NCBI RefSeq assembly: GCF_004104375.1
Contig: NZ_QOVM01000002.1
Location: forward strand, 62,001-126,000
Origin: Leeuwenhoekiella aequorea
GTDB taxonomy: Bacteria; Bacteroidota; Bacteroidia; Flavobacteriales; Flavobacteriaceae
DNA: 64,000 nucleotides
Reading direction: 5' to 3'
Shown here in pieces: positions 1 to 6,482 of this stretch. Under the pieces are notes generated by a model. The model made no database searches, was not told where the DNA came from, and saw only the letters and a list, made by a program, of their open reading frames with translations. Position numbers and translations under genes: made by a program. Numbering within the stretch: the first letter of the stretch is position 1; each line of letters starts with the position of its first letter.

Positions 1-213
1 TTTGCAATACGTGATAATGGGATAGGTATTGAAGAAAAATACTATTCTAAGATTTTTAATATATTTCAGTCGTTAACAGATCACGATGATTCAACCGGAA
101 TAGGATTATCAATTGTAAAGAAAATAGTAGATATGTATCAAGGTAAGATTTGGGTGGAAAGTATTCCGAAGAAGGGTAGTACATTTTATTTCAGTCTTAA
201 GAAAACGAAATAA
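1..213 (+). CDS. Sensor histidine kinase, C-terminal fragment (cut by window start)
   Basis: The window opens inside a reading frame that stops at 211-213. The 70 visible residues are the end of a GHKL/HATPase_c domain: an N-G1-type box (RDNGIGI), a G2-type box (STGIGLSIVKKIV) and the usual final strand ending in GSTFYFSL. In this family the domain binds ATP and phosphorylates a His in a preceding dimerisation domain, which lies outside the window. A gene for an Hpt-like protein and one for a LytTR response regulator follow on the same strand, so this is likely the input kinase of a phosphorelay. Its sensor domain cannot be seen. Confidence 0.93.
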   Translation, partial: FAIRDNGIGIEEKYYSKIFNIFQSLTDHDDSTGIGLSIVKKIVDMYQGKIWVESIPKKGSTFYFSLKKTK

Positions 214-280
214 TTAATTAATTCAGATTAAAGTTAGACTGAACTTAAATAGAATTATTAATCTGTTTAGAATATAAACT

Positions 281-604
281 ATGATTACGGAAATCCCAGA
301 TCTAAACAAGATTAAGCATATAGCAGCCGATAGTAAGGACTTTGAATATGAATTGATAGCAATTTTAAAAGAAGAATTACCGCTAGAAATAAATCAATAC
401 TATCTGCACCTCAAAACACAGGATTTTATAAAATGTGCTGCAGACGTTCATAAATTAAAGCATAAAATAAGTATATTGAATATGCATATGTCTTATGAAT
501 TTGCAATTATATATGAGGATGAACTGAAGTTAGGTGACAATAAATCTTCTTTACATTTTGATAAGATTCTAAATGCAATGTCAACCTTTATTTCAAAAAT
601 TTAA
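281..604 (+). CDS. Small Hpt-like (histidine phosphotransfer) protein
   Basis: A 107-residue helical protein. Residues 55-68 (DVHKLKHKISILNM) match the Hpt pattern around the phospho-accepting histidine (HxLKxx..L), which makes His57 the likely phosphorylation site. Hpt proteins carry phosphate between a kinase or receiver and a final response regulator. It lies 67 bp after a sensor kinase and only 4 bp before a LytTR regulator, so the three probably form one relay. The canonical glycine after HxLK is replaced by His61, so the match is imperfect and rests on motif plus context. Confidence 0.7.
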   Translation: MITEIPDLNKIKHIAADSKDFEYELIAILKEELPLEINQYYLHLKTQDFIKCAADVHKLKHKISILNMHMSYEFAIIYEDELKLGDNKSSLHFDKILNAMSTFISKI

Positions 605-608
605 TACT

Positions 609-1331
609 ATGGATTGTATCATAATAGATGACGAAGCTTTAGCCCGAGCAATTGTGAGCAATCACTGTAAAAAAGCAAATCTCAATTTAGTTGCAGAGTT
701 TGATAATGCTATTGCAGCTATAAAATTTCTTAATCAGCAGCCAGTAGATTTGATTTTTCTAGATATACACATGCCAGATTTTACAGGATTTGACTTGATT
801 CAAACTCTAAAAAATCCTCCCAGAATTGTATTGACGACATCAGATCGTAATTTTGCTATAGAGGCTTTCGAATATGAGTGTATTGTAGATTATTTAGTTA
901 AGCCTGTAGAATTACCACGTTTTTTAAAATCTGTTGAAAAGGCAAAACAAGTTAAACATCCAGTATCTTCCTCTTCTACAAAGCCACTTACCGAGGTAAA
1001 TGAGGTGAAAACCGAAAAGGGTACAGACTTATATGTGAATATTGATAGAAGACTAATTAAAATAAATTTTGATAGCATTTTAATTATAGAAGCTAAAGGA
1101 GATTATATTCTTATTAAAACGGAGTCTAAAAATTATACAGTTCATTCGACGTTGAAGAAAATAGAAGAGAAACTACCAGACAGTAAGTTTTTGAAAATTC
1201 ACCGTTCGTTTGTAATAAACTTCCATAAAATCATAGATATAGAAGATAACAGTGTTCTTATTGCAAAAGACGTAATACCTATAAGTCGCTCAAATCGACC
1301 CATTTTGATGAAGCAGCTAAACTTACTGTAA
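609..1331 (+). CDS. LytTR-family response regulator
   Basis: 240 residues. The N-terminal receiver domain (about 1-118) has the acidic pair Asp7/Asp8, the phospho-acceptor Asp52 in DLIFLDIHMPD, the TT switch region and the lysine of DYLVKPVE. A short linker leads to a LytTR DNA-binding domain (about 148-240) with the family's KGDYILIKT and LKIHRSFVIN segments. The frame is open upstream to 573, but the ATG at 609, 4 bp after the Hpt stop codon, places the receiver's first strand directly at the start and is preferred. LytTR regulators bind direct repeats at target promoters; no target is evident here. A strong hairpin terminator follows. Confidence 0.93.
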   Translation: MDCIIIDDEALARAIVSNHCKKANLNLVAEFDNAIAAIKFLNQQPVDLIFLDIHMPDFTGFDLIQTLKNPPRIVLTTSDRNFAIEAFEYECIVDYLVKPVELPRFLKSVEKAKQVKHPVSSSSTKPLTEVNEVKTEKGTDLYVNIDRRLIKINFDSILIIEAKGDYILIKTESKNYTVHSTLKKIEEKLPDSKFLKIHRSFVINFHKIIDIEDNSVLIAKDVIPISRSNRPILMKQLNLL

Positions 1332-1353
1332 AGTTGATATCATGCAACAACTC

Positions 1354-1390
1354 AAGCTCCAGATCTTAATTAAAGAACTGGAGCTTTTTT
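1354..1390 (+). terminator. Rho-independent terminator after the LytTR regulator
   Basis: AAGCTCCAG at 1354-1362 pairs with CTGGAGCTT at 1378-1386 (9 bp, 15-nt loop) and is followed by a run of T to 1390. It closes the kinase/Hpt/LytTR unit. Confidence 0.85.
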
Positions 1391-1525
1391 ATTTCTACTA
1401 ACACAAAGTTGATTTTCATATAGATGTAAAACACTGAAATGTAGGAATTTAGGTGATTAGTCAAAGTTTTCTGTAGGAAAATGTTAAAAATTGTTTTTTA
1501 TAATGTATTTCAACGAATTAAATTG

Positions 1526-1554
1526 TTTGTTATAGATTAATGGTATTATATTTA
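1526..1554 (+). promoter_or_regulatory. Putative Bacteroidota-type promoter of the small secreted protein gene
   Basis: TTTG at 1526-1529 and TATATTTA at 1547-1554 (one mismatch to TAnnTTTG) are 17 nt apart, close to the -33/-7 arrangement of the Bacteroidota housekeeping sigma factor. The ATG follows 26 nt downstream. Confidence 0.5.
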
Positions 1555-1580
1555 CGATGTAATACAACAAAACCCAACTT

Positions 1581-1874
1581 ATGCTTAAAATTATTAGTAC
1601 TAGCTTGATTCTGTTTATAGGATCGATAAGTTTTGCAAATTCGTCTAAAATCGTAATTCCATCAGACAATTTTAAGTCAGAAATCATTCCTCTCTTTAAG
1701 TATAATTTGGATAATGTAAAATTTTACGAAGCGAATAATCTAATAGTATCAGAATTACCTAATGCTGTACTGAGATTGCACGATTTGAAAGAAGTTAATT
1801 TTAGAGGTGAGATAATATTAAGACGTTCTCCACTAGAACTTGCAAAGTTAAAATCACCAATTAAAACTGCATAA
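1581..1874 (+). CDS. Small secreted protein of unknown function
   Basis: 97 residues. Residues 1-20 (MLKIISTSLILFIGSISFAN) form a clear Sec signal peptide, so the mature protein of about 77 residues is periplasmic or exported. The mature part has no cysteines and no motif I recognise. It stands alone between two transcription units, with its own promoter-like sequence. A 3' region of about 190 bp carrying repeated CCCCAAA motifs and a strong terminator follow it. Proteins of this shape are common in Flavobacteriaceae, but I cannot assign a function. Confidence 0.72.
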   Translation: MLKIISTSLILFIGSISFANSSKIVIPSDNFKSEIIPLFKYNLDNVKFYEANNLIVSELPNAVLRLHDLKEVNFRGEIILRRSPLELAKLKSPIKTA

Positions 1875-1878
1875 AGAA

Positions 1879-2039
1879 CCCCAAATTACAATTGAAATTT
1901 AGTTTCCCCAAAGACTAATTGATTATTACATTAACTATAACAAAACCTAATTTAGATTTTTTTCTTACAAAGATTTCCCCAATTTGTAGGATCATGTAAC
2001 CCTTACAATTACAACAATTCCCCAAATCGTAATTGACTA
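1879..2039 (+). repeat. Repeated CCCCAAAnnnYAATTGA motif in the 3' untranslated region
   Basis: Three copies fit CCCCAAAnnnYAATTGA exactly: 1879-1895, 1906-1922 and 2020-2036. A partial copy, CCCCAATTTGTAGG, begins at 1977. They lie between the stop codon of the small secreted protein gene and a strong terminator, so they are probably in its transcript. Spacing is irregular (27, 71 and 43 bp between starts). The function is unknown: an RNA-binding-protein site, an sRNA or a regulator-binding array are all possible. Confidence 0.6.
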
Positions 2040-2061
2040 AGAATTTAAGTTGGGAGAAAGG

Positions 2062-2085
2062 CCCGTTGCGTAAGCACGGGTTTTT
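2062..2085 (+). terminator. Rho-independent terminator
   Basis: CCCGTTGC at 2062-2069 pairs with GCACGGG at 2074-2080 around a GTAA tetraloop, with one bulged T, then TTTTT. It ends the transcript of the small secreted protein and its repeat-bearing 3' region. Confidence 0.85.
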
Positions 2086-2404
2086 CATTTTATATAATTT
2101 TGAGAATTTATATCAATTCGACTAATTCCTGCATCTCCGTTTAACGGCTCAAAATTACCACTCGTCTACATTCATCAGCTTCCGAACGTTTTTTTTCAAA
2201 ATAAGTAATTCTAATTGAGAAATTTGAATAGAATTAATAGGGGAAAATATTTAAGGTTTTTTACGATTCACTTTTTTTAGTGATTGATGTCTTATTTTTT
2301 AGTTAGCCAATTCTAAGATCAGTTTAAGCCCCCTTATATCTATTCTTTTCAATTACTGAACTCCTTTCACTTTCCCTAGAGCGATTGGAGTTCTTTCATT
2401 ATGA
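2086..2404. other. Intergenic region without a recognised gene
   Basis: About 320 bp between a plus-strand terminator and the 3' end of the minus-strand AlkB-like gene. No convincing ORF or RNA gene is seen. A 7-bp inverted repeat (GAACTCC at 2358-2364, GGAGTTC at 2387-2393) lies near the end of the AlkB-like gene but has no T-tract on the minus side, so I do not call it a terminator. Confidence 0.6.
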
Positions 2405-3016
2405 TTAATCTTCTTTAATCATTCTAAAGGTTAGGTTTATTCTAGGAGTAAGAATTTTTTTAGTAGTAGGCAATCTATGCAGCCAGTTTTCTTGTGTTTC
2501 TCCTTTCATAACCAGTAAACTGCCATTCTCTAGAGAAAGCTCCACTTTTTCATTTGTACGTTTGTGTTTAAATAAAAATCGTCGTTCTGCACCCAGACTA
2601 ATTGAGGCTATAGCGCCATTCTTTTTTAAATCTTTTTCAGCATCGCTGTGCCACGACATGCCTTCGCTACCATCGTGATATAGATTTAATAAGCAAGAAT
2701 TAAATAATTCACCTGTTTTATCTTCGGTGCGTTGTTTTAAAATTTGTAATTCAGTCGTCCAGGGGAGTGCAGATTTTGTAGTTTTTGAGTACGTATATGA
2801 ATAGGGTTTATCTCCATACCACGCTACTTTACGTTTTGTTATAATCTTTTTTCCAAAAATAATAGCTTCGTCATTTTTCCAGGCAATATTTTCCAAGAGC
2901 TTACTGTAAAATAAATGAGCTTCTTGGGAGTCAAACAAAGATCCATAATAGTTAACTGTACCATCTTTTGGGAGTAAATTTATATTTGAATCTGGTTCTA
3001 GTTCGAATAATTTCAT
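2405..3016 (-). CDS. AlkB-like alpha-ketoglutarate/Fe(II)-dependent dioxygenase
   Basis: 203 residues, the usual length of bacterial AlkB paralogues resembling human ALKBH2/3. The iron-binding triad is visible as His123 and Asp125 (WHSDAE) and His180 (WLHRLP); Arg192 and Arg198 in PRINLTFR are placed to bind 2-oxoglutarate. Family members repair N-alkylated bases such as 1-methyladenine and 3-methylcytosine by oxidative demethylation. The NLYHDGSEGMSWHSD core is typical of the DNA-repair branch. It is monocistronic, with about 240 bp of AT-rich sequence upstream. With Ku/LigD 3 kb away it adds to the DNA-maintenance content of the region. Confidence 0.92.
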   Translation of the reverse strand: MKLFELEPDSNINLLPKDGTVNYYGSLFDSQEAHLFYSKLLENIAWKNDEAIIFGKKIITKRKVAWYGDKPYSYTYSKTTKSALPWTTELQILKQRTEDKTGELFNSCLLNLYHDGSEGMSWHSDAEKDLKKNGAIASISLGAERRFLFKHKRTNEKVELSLENGSLLVMKGETQENWLHRLPTTKKILTPRINLTFRMIKED

Positions 3017-3239
3017 ACCTTAATTTTAATTAAAGTTCTATAATTTTAAGTAGTTATGTGAAATATCTGAATCAATTATGATTTGTAAAGTTTGAATTTT
3101 TAAAATTTATATATTTTAATGCATATTAAATTAGCGTGTAGTTTATTTAAAACGAGAGGTTTATATAGACTTTGTCAACTGCGGTGAAAATAATATGTAT
3201 TTTTTTTCAACTAACACTTTAACTTTTTAGTTAATGTAT

Positions 3240-3247
3240 TATATTTG
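3240..3247 (+). promoter_or_regulatory. -7 promoter element of the tRNA-Arg gene
   Basis: TATATTTG is a perfect match to TAnnTTTG and ends 13 nt before the mature tRNA. The -33 region upstream is T-rich without a clear TTG. Confidence 0.7.
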
Positions 3248-3260
3248 CACCCGCAAAAAG

Positions 3261-3334
3261 GGTCGCGTAGCTCAGTTGGATAGAGCATCTGCCTTCTAAG
3301 CAGACGGTCACAGGTTCGAATCCTGTCGCGATCA
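3261..3334 (+). tRNA. tRNA-Arg (anticodon TCT)
   Basis: A 74-nt cloverleaf. The 7-bp acceptor stem GGTCGCG/CGCGATC has one G-T pair, the D arm is GCTC...GAGC, the anticodon stem is TCTGC/GCAGA with loop CTTCTAA (anticodon TCT), and the T arm is ACAGG-TTCGAAT-CCTGT. The discriminator base is A. CCA is not encoded, so the 3' end must be added enzymatically. It reads AGA codons (and AGG by wobble), which are used often in this AT-rich genome. It stands alone with its own promoter element and terminator. Confidence 0.98.
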
Positions 3335-3345
3335 CTTTAGAAACT

Positions 3346-3379
3346 AAGCACTTACAATTAATTTTGTAGGTGCTTTTTT
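3346..3379 (+). terminator. Terminator of the tRNA-Arg transcript
   Basis: AAGCACTTACAA at 3346-3357 pairs with TTGTAGGTGCTT at 3364-3375 (12 bp with one T-G pair), followed by a T run. Confidence 0.85.
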
Positions 3380-3564
3380 GGTTTTACTATTACAGTCTTA
3401 ATCTATTGAAGCTTTTCAATTTAAAACTTAGGATGTTCAGACTTAATTCAAGTTTGATCCCACAGACTACATGGTGTAATATTTAAAAGTGTTATAATAT
3501 AATTTAGAATTTTCAATTTTGTTTTATATAGTTTTAGCTAACAACTAATCTAAAACTTACCAAA

Positions 3565-3732
3565 ATGCTTAATTCAATTATAATGCAAATTCCACACGGG
3601 ACACCAAATCCAGATAACAACAATCCTGTTGATTTTACAAATCCTTTTGATCTCCTTGTATTTCTAATTTTACCCATTGTACTTGTAGTTTTTTATATTA
3701 TCTGGAGACGAAAGCGAAATAACCGTAAGTAA
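3565..3732 (+). CDS. 55-residue single-pass membrane protein
   Basis: The ATG at 3565 opens a 55-codon frame. A polar, proline- and asparagine-rich N-terminus (about 1-27) is followed by one hydrophobic segment (about residues 28-47, rich in L, V, I and F) and a basic tail (WRRKRNNRK). This fits a small inner-membrane protein with the N-terminus outside and the positive tail inside. Similar small proteins with a GTPNPDNNNP-like start occur in Flavobacteriaceae and, as I recall, some are mislabelled adenylosuccinate synthetase; nothing here resembles that enzyme. The function is unknown. The coding call rests on this organised composition. Confidence 0.65.
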   Translation: MLNSIIMQIPHGTPNPDNNNPVDFTNPFDLLVFLILPIVLVVFYIIWRRKRNNRK

Positions 3733-3921
3733 ATCAGAAAATTTTAAGAATCATAATATTTTAAAACAATAAAAGCATTTTTAAATCGATATCATTTCGT
3801 TAATTTTTTTAAGAAAAATTTAAATAACTATATTAAATTTTTAATAATTATAATTTAAGATGATGGCAAAGCAGTATTTAGTTCATAATTTTAAATAATT
3901 ACTAATAAAAATAATTGCGTT

Positions 3922-4200
3922 ATGAACTTCTCCAACGAAAATCACTTTCTAAATACAATTGATGATTTGCGAAGACGCCATCAATTTTCTGAAAACGAAC
4001 TTCAAAAATTAGAGCATCTTAAAACAACACCTATTTTAAGTTTAGCATATACAGACGTAGGTGGTTTTGATCTTAAAAACGGAAGTTTTTCCAATGAGGG
4101 GCAAACTGGAACTTATAAGTTGAAAATAAGTTATTTAAGTTCAAAAAACGCTCAGCAAAAAGTCACTGGTTTTATTCCAAATACAGTGGAGGATTTATAA
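3922..4200 (+). CDS. Hypothetical protein (92 residues)
   Basis: A soluble-looking 92-residue protein with no signal peptide or membrane segment. The N-terminal third is charged and probably helical (DDLRRRHQFSENELQKLEHL); the C-terminal part looks like short strands. I recognise no family. It is the first gene of a same-strand run: 22 bp before an unknown helical protein, which in turn lies 13 bp before an SDR oxidoreductase. That suggests co-expression with the oxidoreductase, and perhaps a stress role. Confidence 0.6.
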   Translation: MNFSNENHFLNTIDDLRRRHQFSENELQKLEHLKTTPILSLAYTDVGGFDLKNGSFSNEGQTGTYKLKISYLSSKNAQQKVTGFIPNTVEDL

Positions 4201-4222
4201 TTAATATTAAAACCTTCGCATT

Positions 4223-4687
4223 ATGGAAACTTCAGCATCTCATAAACTACTACAGCGTCTTAACGGTTTAAAATTTATTACCTCTAGATATCTAGATATT
4301 TATGAGGTAATATCTATTAATTCTAAAAATATTTCACTCAAACGAATTTTCATTAAACTGTATACTAACAAATTAAATTTCATTGAATCATTAGAAAAGC
4401 TGAAGCAAAATATTGTTTCAGAGTACGCTACTGAATGTGGTAGTGAATCAGTTATTCCTAACGAGTATCTGAGTATGATGCCAGAAATAGGATATACAAG
4501 TGTTATTAAAAATTGTTACCAAATAGAAAATGCGATTTATGAGTCTTGTAAATCTGTAATGGAACAGACGAATAATACCAGTTTTAAGAATAATATAGAT
4601 AACTTTTTACGAGTTCATAAAAATATACTGAAGGATTTAAAGCCTATAAATCTTGACTGTGTAGAATATAATAATCAAACGATCTAA
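4223..4687 (+). CDS. Hypothetical all-helical protein, possibly DUF2383/PA2169-like
   Basis: 154 residues, predicted by eye to be nearly all alpha-helical: amphipathic stretches around 5-35, 38-70, 88-118 and 120-142. The pattern of an N-terminal LNGLKFITSRYLDIY helix and a late ...NFLRVHKNILKDL helix recalls the ferritin-like four-helix bundle of the DUF2383/PA2169 family, often found beside stress oxidoreductases. The resemblance is weak, and no di-iron motif is evident. It lies between another small unknown and an SDR gene, 13 bp upstream of the latter. Confidence 0.6.
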   Translation: METSASHKLLQRLNGLKFITSRYLDIYEVISINSKNISLKRIFIKLYTNKLNFIESLEKLKQNIVSEYATECGSESVIPNEYLSMMPEIGYTSVIKNCYQIENAIYESCKSVMEQTNNTSFKNNIDNFLRVHKNILKDLKPINLDCVEYNNQTI

Positions 4688-4700
4688 CTAAAACACCAAT

Positions 4701-5549
4701 ATGAGCAAGCCAGAAAAATTTCCAAAACAAGACCAAAACTTACCGGGAAGTGAGAAAGAAATGAATCCTCAGCCAGAAATTATTAGAGCTAATTATAAGG
4801 GTTCAGAAAAATTAAAGAATAAAATTGCCTTAATTACAGGCGGCGATAGTGGTATAGGGAGAAGCGTGGCGGTGCATTTTGCAAAAGAAGGTGCATCGGT
4901 AGCCATTATTTATAAATCAGAATCTGAAGATGCTGCATACACTAAAGAATTAGTTGAGAAAGAAGGTCAAGAGTGCTTACTCTTTGAGGGTGATGTAAAG
5001 GATGAAACATTTTGCGCTGAGAGTGTTAAACAAGCGATAGCTCATTTTGGACATATAAATATCTTGGTAAACAATGCGGCTGTGCAATTTCCAAAAAGTA
5101 CTGTTGCCGATCTTTCAATTTCTGAAATTAAAGAAACTTTTGAAACCAATATTTTTCCGTATTTCTATTTCGTTAAAGCTTTAGAAGATCAGTTTAAAGA
5201 AGGGGATTGTGTTATTAATTCAACATCTGTAACAGCTTACAGAGGATCTTCACACCTTCTTGATTATAGTAGTACCAAAGGTTCTATAACTACATTTACC
5301 CGATCACTTAGTAAAATGTGGGCCTCTAAGAATATACGCGTAAATGGAGTTGCTCCTGGTCCTATATGGACTCCTCTAATTCCTTCTACTTTTGATGATG
5401 TATCAGATTTTGGACAAGATGTTCCACTAGGAAGAGCCGGCCAGCCAAGTGAAGTCGCTCCGGCATACGTATTTCTGGCGAGTGAAGATAGTTCGTATAT
5501 TACAGGGCAGGTTATCCACGTGAACGGTGGTGAAGTGGTAGGGGCGTAA
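4701..5549 (+). CDS. SDR-family NAD(P)-dependent oxidoreductase (YghA-like)
   Basis: 282 residues. A polar N-terminal extension (about 1-38, KFPKQDQNLPGSEKEMNPQP) is typical of the YghA/general-stress branch of classical short-chain dehydrogenases. The Rossmann nucleotide motif TGGDSGIG is at 46-53, NNAA at 124-127, and the catalytic Ser (174/176), Tyr189 and Lys193 are present in the YSSTKG context. C-terminal PGPIWTPLIP and the GQVIHVNGG strand are standard. The substrate cannot be inferred; relatives act on sugars, aldehydes or alcohols. It ends a short run with two small unknown genes and is closed by a strong terminator, separately from the Ku gene. Confidence 0.92.
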   Translation: MSKPEKFPKQDQNLPGSEKEMNPQPEIIRANYKGSEKLKNKIALITGGDSGIGRSVAVHFAKEGASVAIIYKSESEDAAYTKELVEKEGQECLLFEGDVKDETFCAESVKQAIAHFGHINILVNNAAVQFPKSTVADLSISEIKETFETNIFPYFYFVKALEDQFKEGDCVINSTSVTAYRGSSHLLDYSSTKGSITTFTRSLSKMWASKNIRVNGVAPGPIWTPLIPSTFDDVSDFGQDVPLGRAGQPSEVAPAYVFLASEDSSYITGQVIHVNGGEVVGA

Positions 5550-5573
5550 AAGAGATAACTGCTTTTAGAAAAT

Positions 5574-5606
5574 GATAACCACTAGAAGTGGTTATCGTTT
5601 TTTTTT
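5574..5606 (+). terminator. Terminator after the SDR gene
   Basis: GATAACCACT at 5574-5583 pairs perfectly with AGTGGTTATC at 5587-5596 around a 3-nt loop, then G and a run of nine T. Confidence 0.9.
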
Positions 5607-5702
5607 AAATCAACTTAATCTCGACAATTTTCAGATCTGTTAAAGTAATTTGAAAGAATCAAGAAGTCATTTTATGAATGGCTATTTTTAAAAGAAAAAA
5701 CT

Positions 5703-6479
5703 ATGAGATCTATTTGGAATGGTACAATAAGTTTTGGTTTAGTTTCTATACCCGTAAAACTATTTTCAGGATCTGAAGATAGAAAATTAGATCTTGATAT
5801 GCTCGACAAGCACGATAATCAACGTATTAGATATAAACGTGTGAATGAGAAGACCGGGAAAGAAGTGGTTTGGGGCGACATCGTAAAAGGGTTTAAGAAA
5901 GATGACAGTTATGTGATTTTAGAAAATGAGGATTTTGAGAAAGCCAATTTAAAAAAGAGCAAAACTATAGATATTGAAGAATTTGTAAATCAAGATGATG
6001 TAGCTGATGTTCTATTCAAAAAGCCTTATTTTCTCGAGCCTCAGAAAGAAGGAAGTAAATCGTACAACTTACTGCGGGATGCCTTGAAAAAAACGAACAA
6101 GTTAGGGGTAGGTACTTTTGTAATGAGACAGAAAGAGCATTTAAGTTTAATAGGTCATTATAAAGATGCTTTAGTACTTCACGTAATTCGCTTTACCGAT
6201 GAGATTCGCGATCCTTCAGAATTAAAACTTTCTAAAACCAAAGTGACTAAAAAGGAAGTTGATATGGCTATTTCACTTATAGAAAATTATTCTGAAAAAT
6301 TTAATTTATCAAAATACAAGGATGTTTATAATGATCAGCTTATGAAAATTATAAATGATAAAGCCAAAGGGAAAACCACAAAAGTAGAAGAGGTAAATGT
6401 AGAACCTACTGACGCGAAAGATTTGATGGCGCAATTAAAAGCAAGTTTAGAAGCGCGTAAGAAGAAAAAAGCTTCTTAA
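5703..6479 (+). CDS. ku: Non-homologous end-joining protein Ku
   Basis: 258 residues, the length of bacterial Ku homodimer subunits. The N-terminus MRSIWNGTISFGLVSIPVKL is the family signature, followed by RVNEKTGKEVVWGDIVKGF and the central YFLEPQKEGSKSYNLLRDAL segment. The C-terminus (about 225-258) is lysine-rich, as in bacterial Ku tails that help DNA binding and LigD recruitment. Ku threads onto double-strand DNA ends and recruits LigD, whose gene starts 3 bp after this stop codon, so the two are one operon. The promoter must lie in the 96 bp after the upstream terminator, but no perfect -7 element is seen. Confidence 0.97.
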   Translation: MRSIWNGTISFGLVSIPVKLFSGSEDRKLDLDMLDKHDNQRIRYKRVNEKTGKEVVWGDIVKGFKKDDSYVILENEDFEKANLKKSKTIDIEEFVNQDDVADVLFKKPYFLEPQKEGSKSYNLLRDALKKTNKLGVGTFVMRQKEHLSLIGHYKDALVLHVIRFTDEIRDPSELKLSKTKVTKKEVDMAISLIENYSEKFNLSKYKDVYNDQLMKIINDKAKGKTTKVEEVNVEPTDAKDLMAQLKASLEARKKKKAS

Positions 6480-6482
6480 ACT

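Noticed and set aside
2358-2393. 7-bp inverted repeat near the end of the AlkB-like gene
   Set aside because: Lacks a T-tract on the minus strand and has a 22-nt loop, so not called a terminator.
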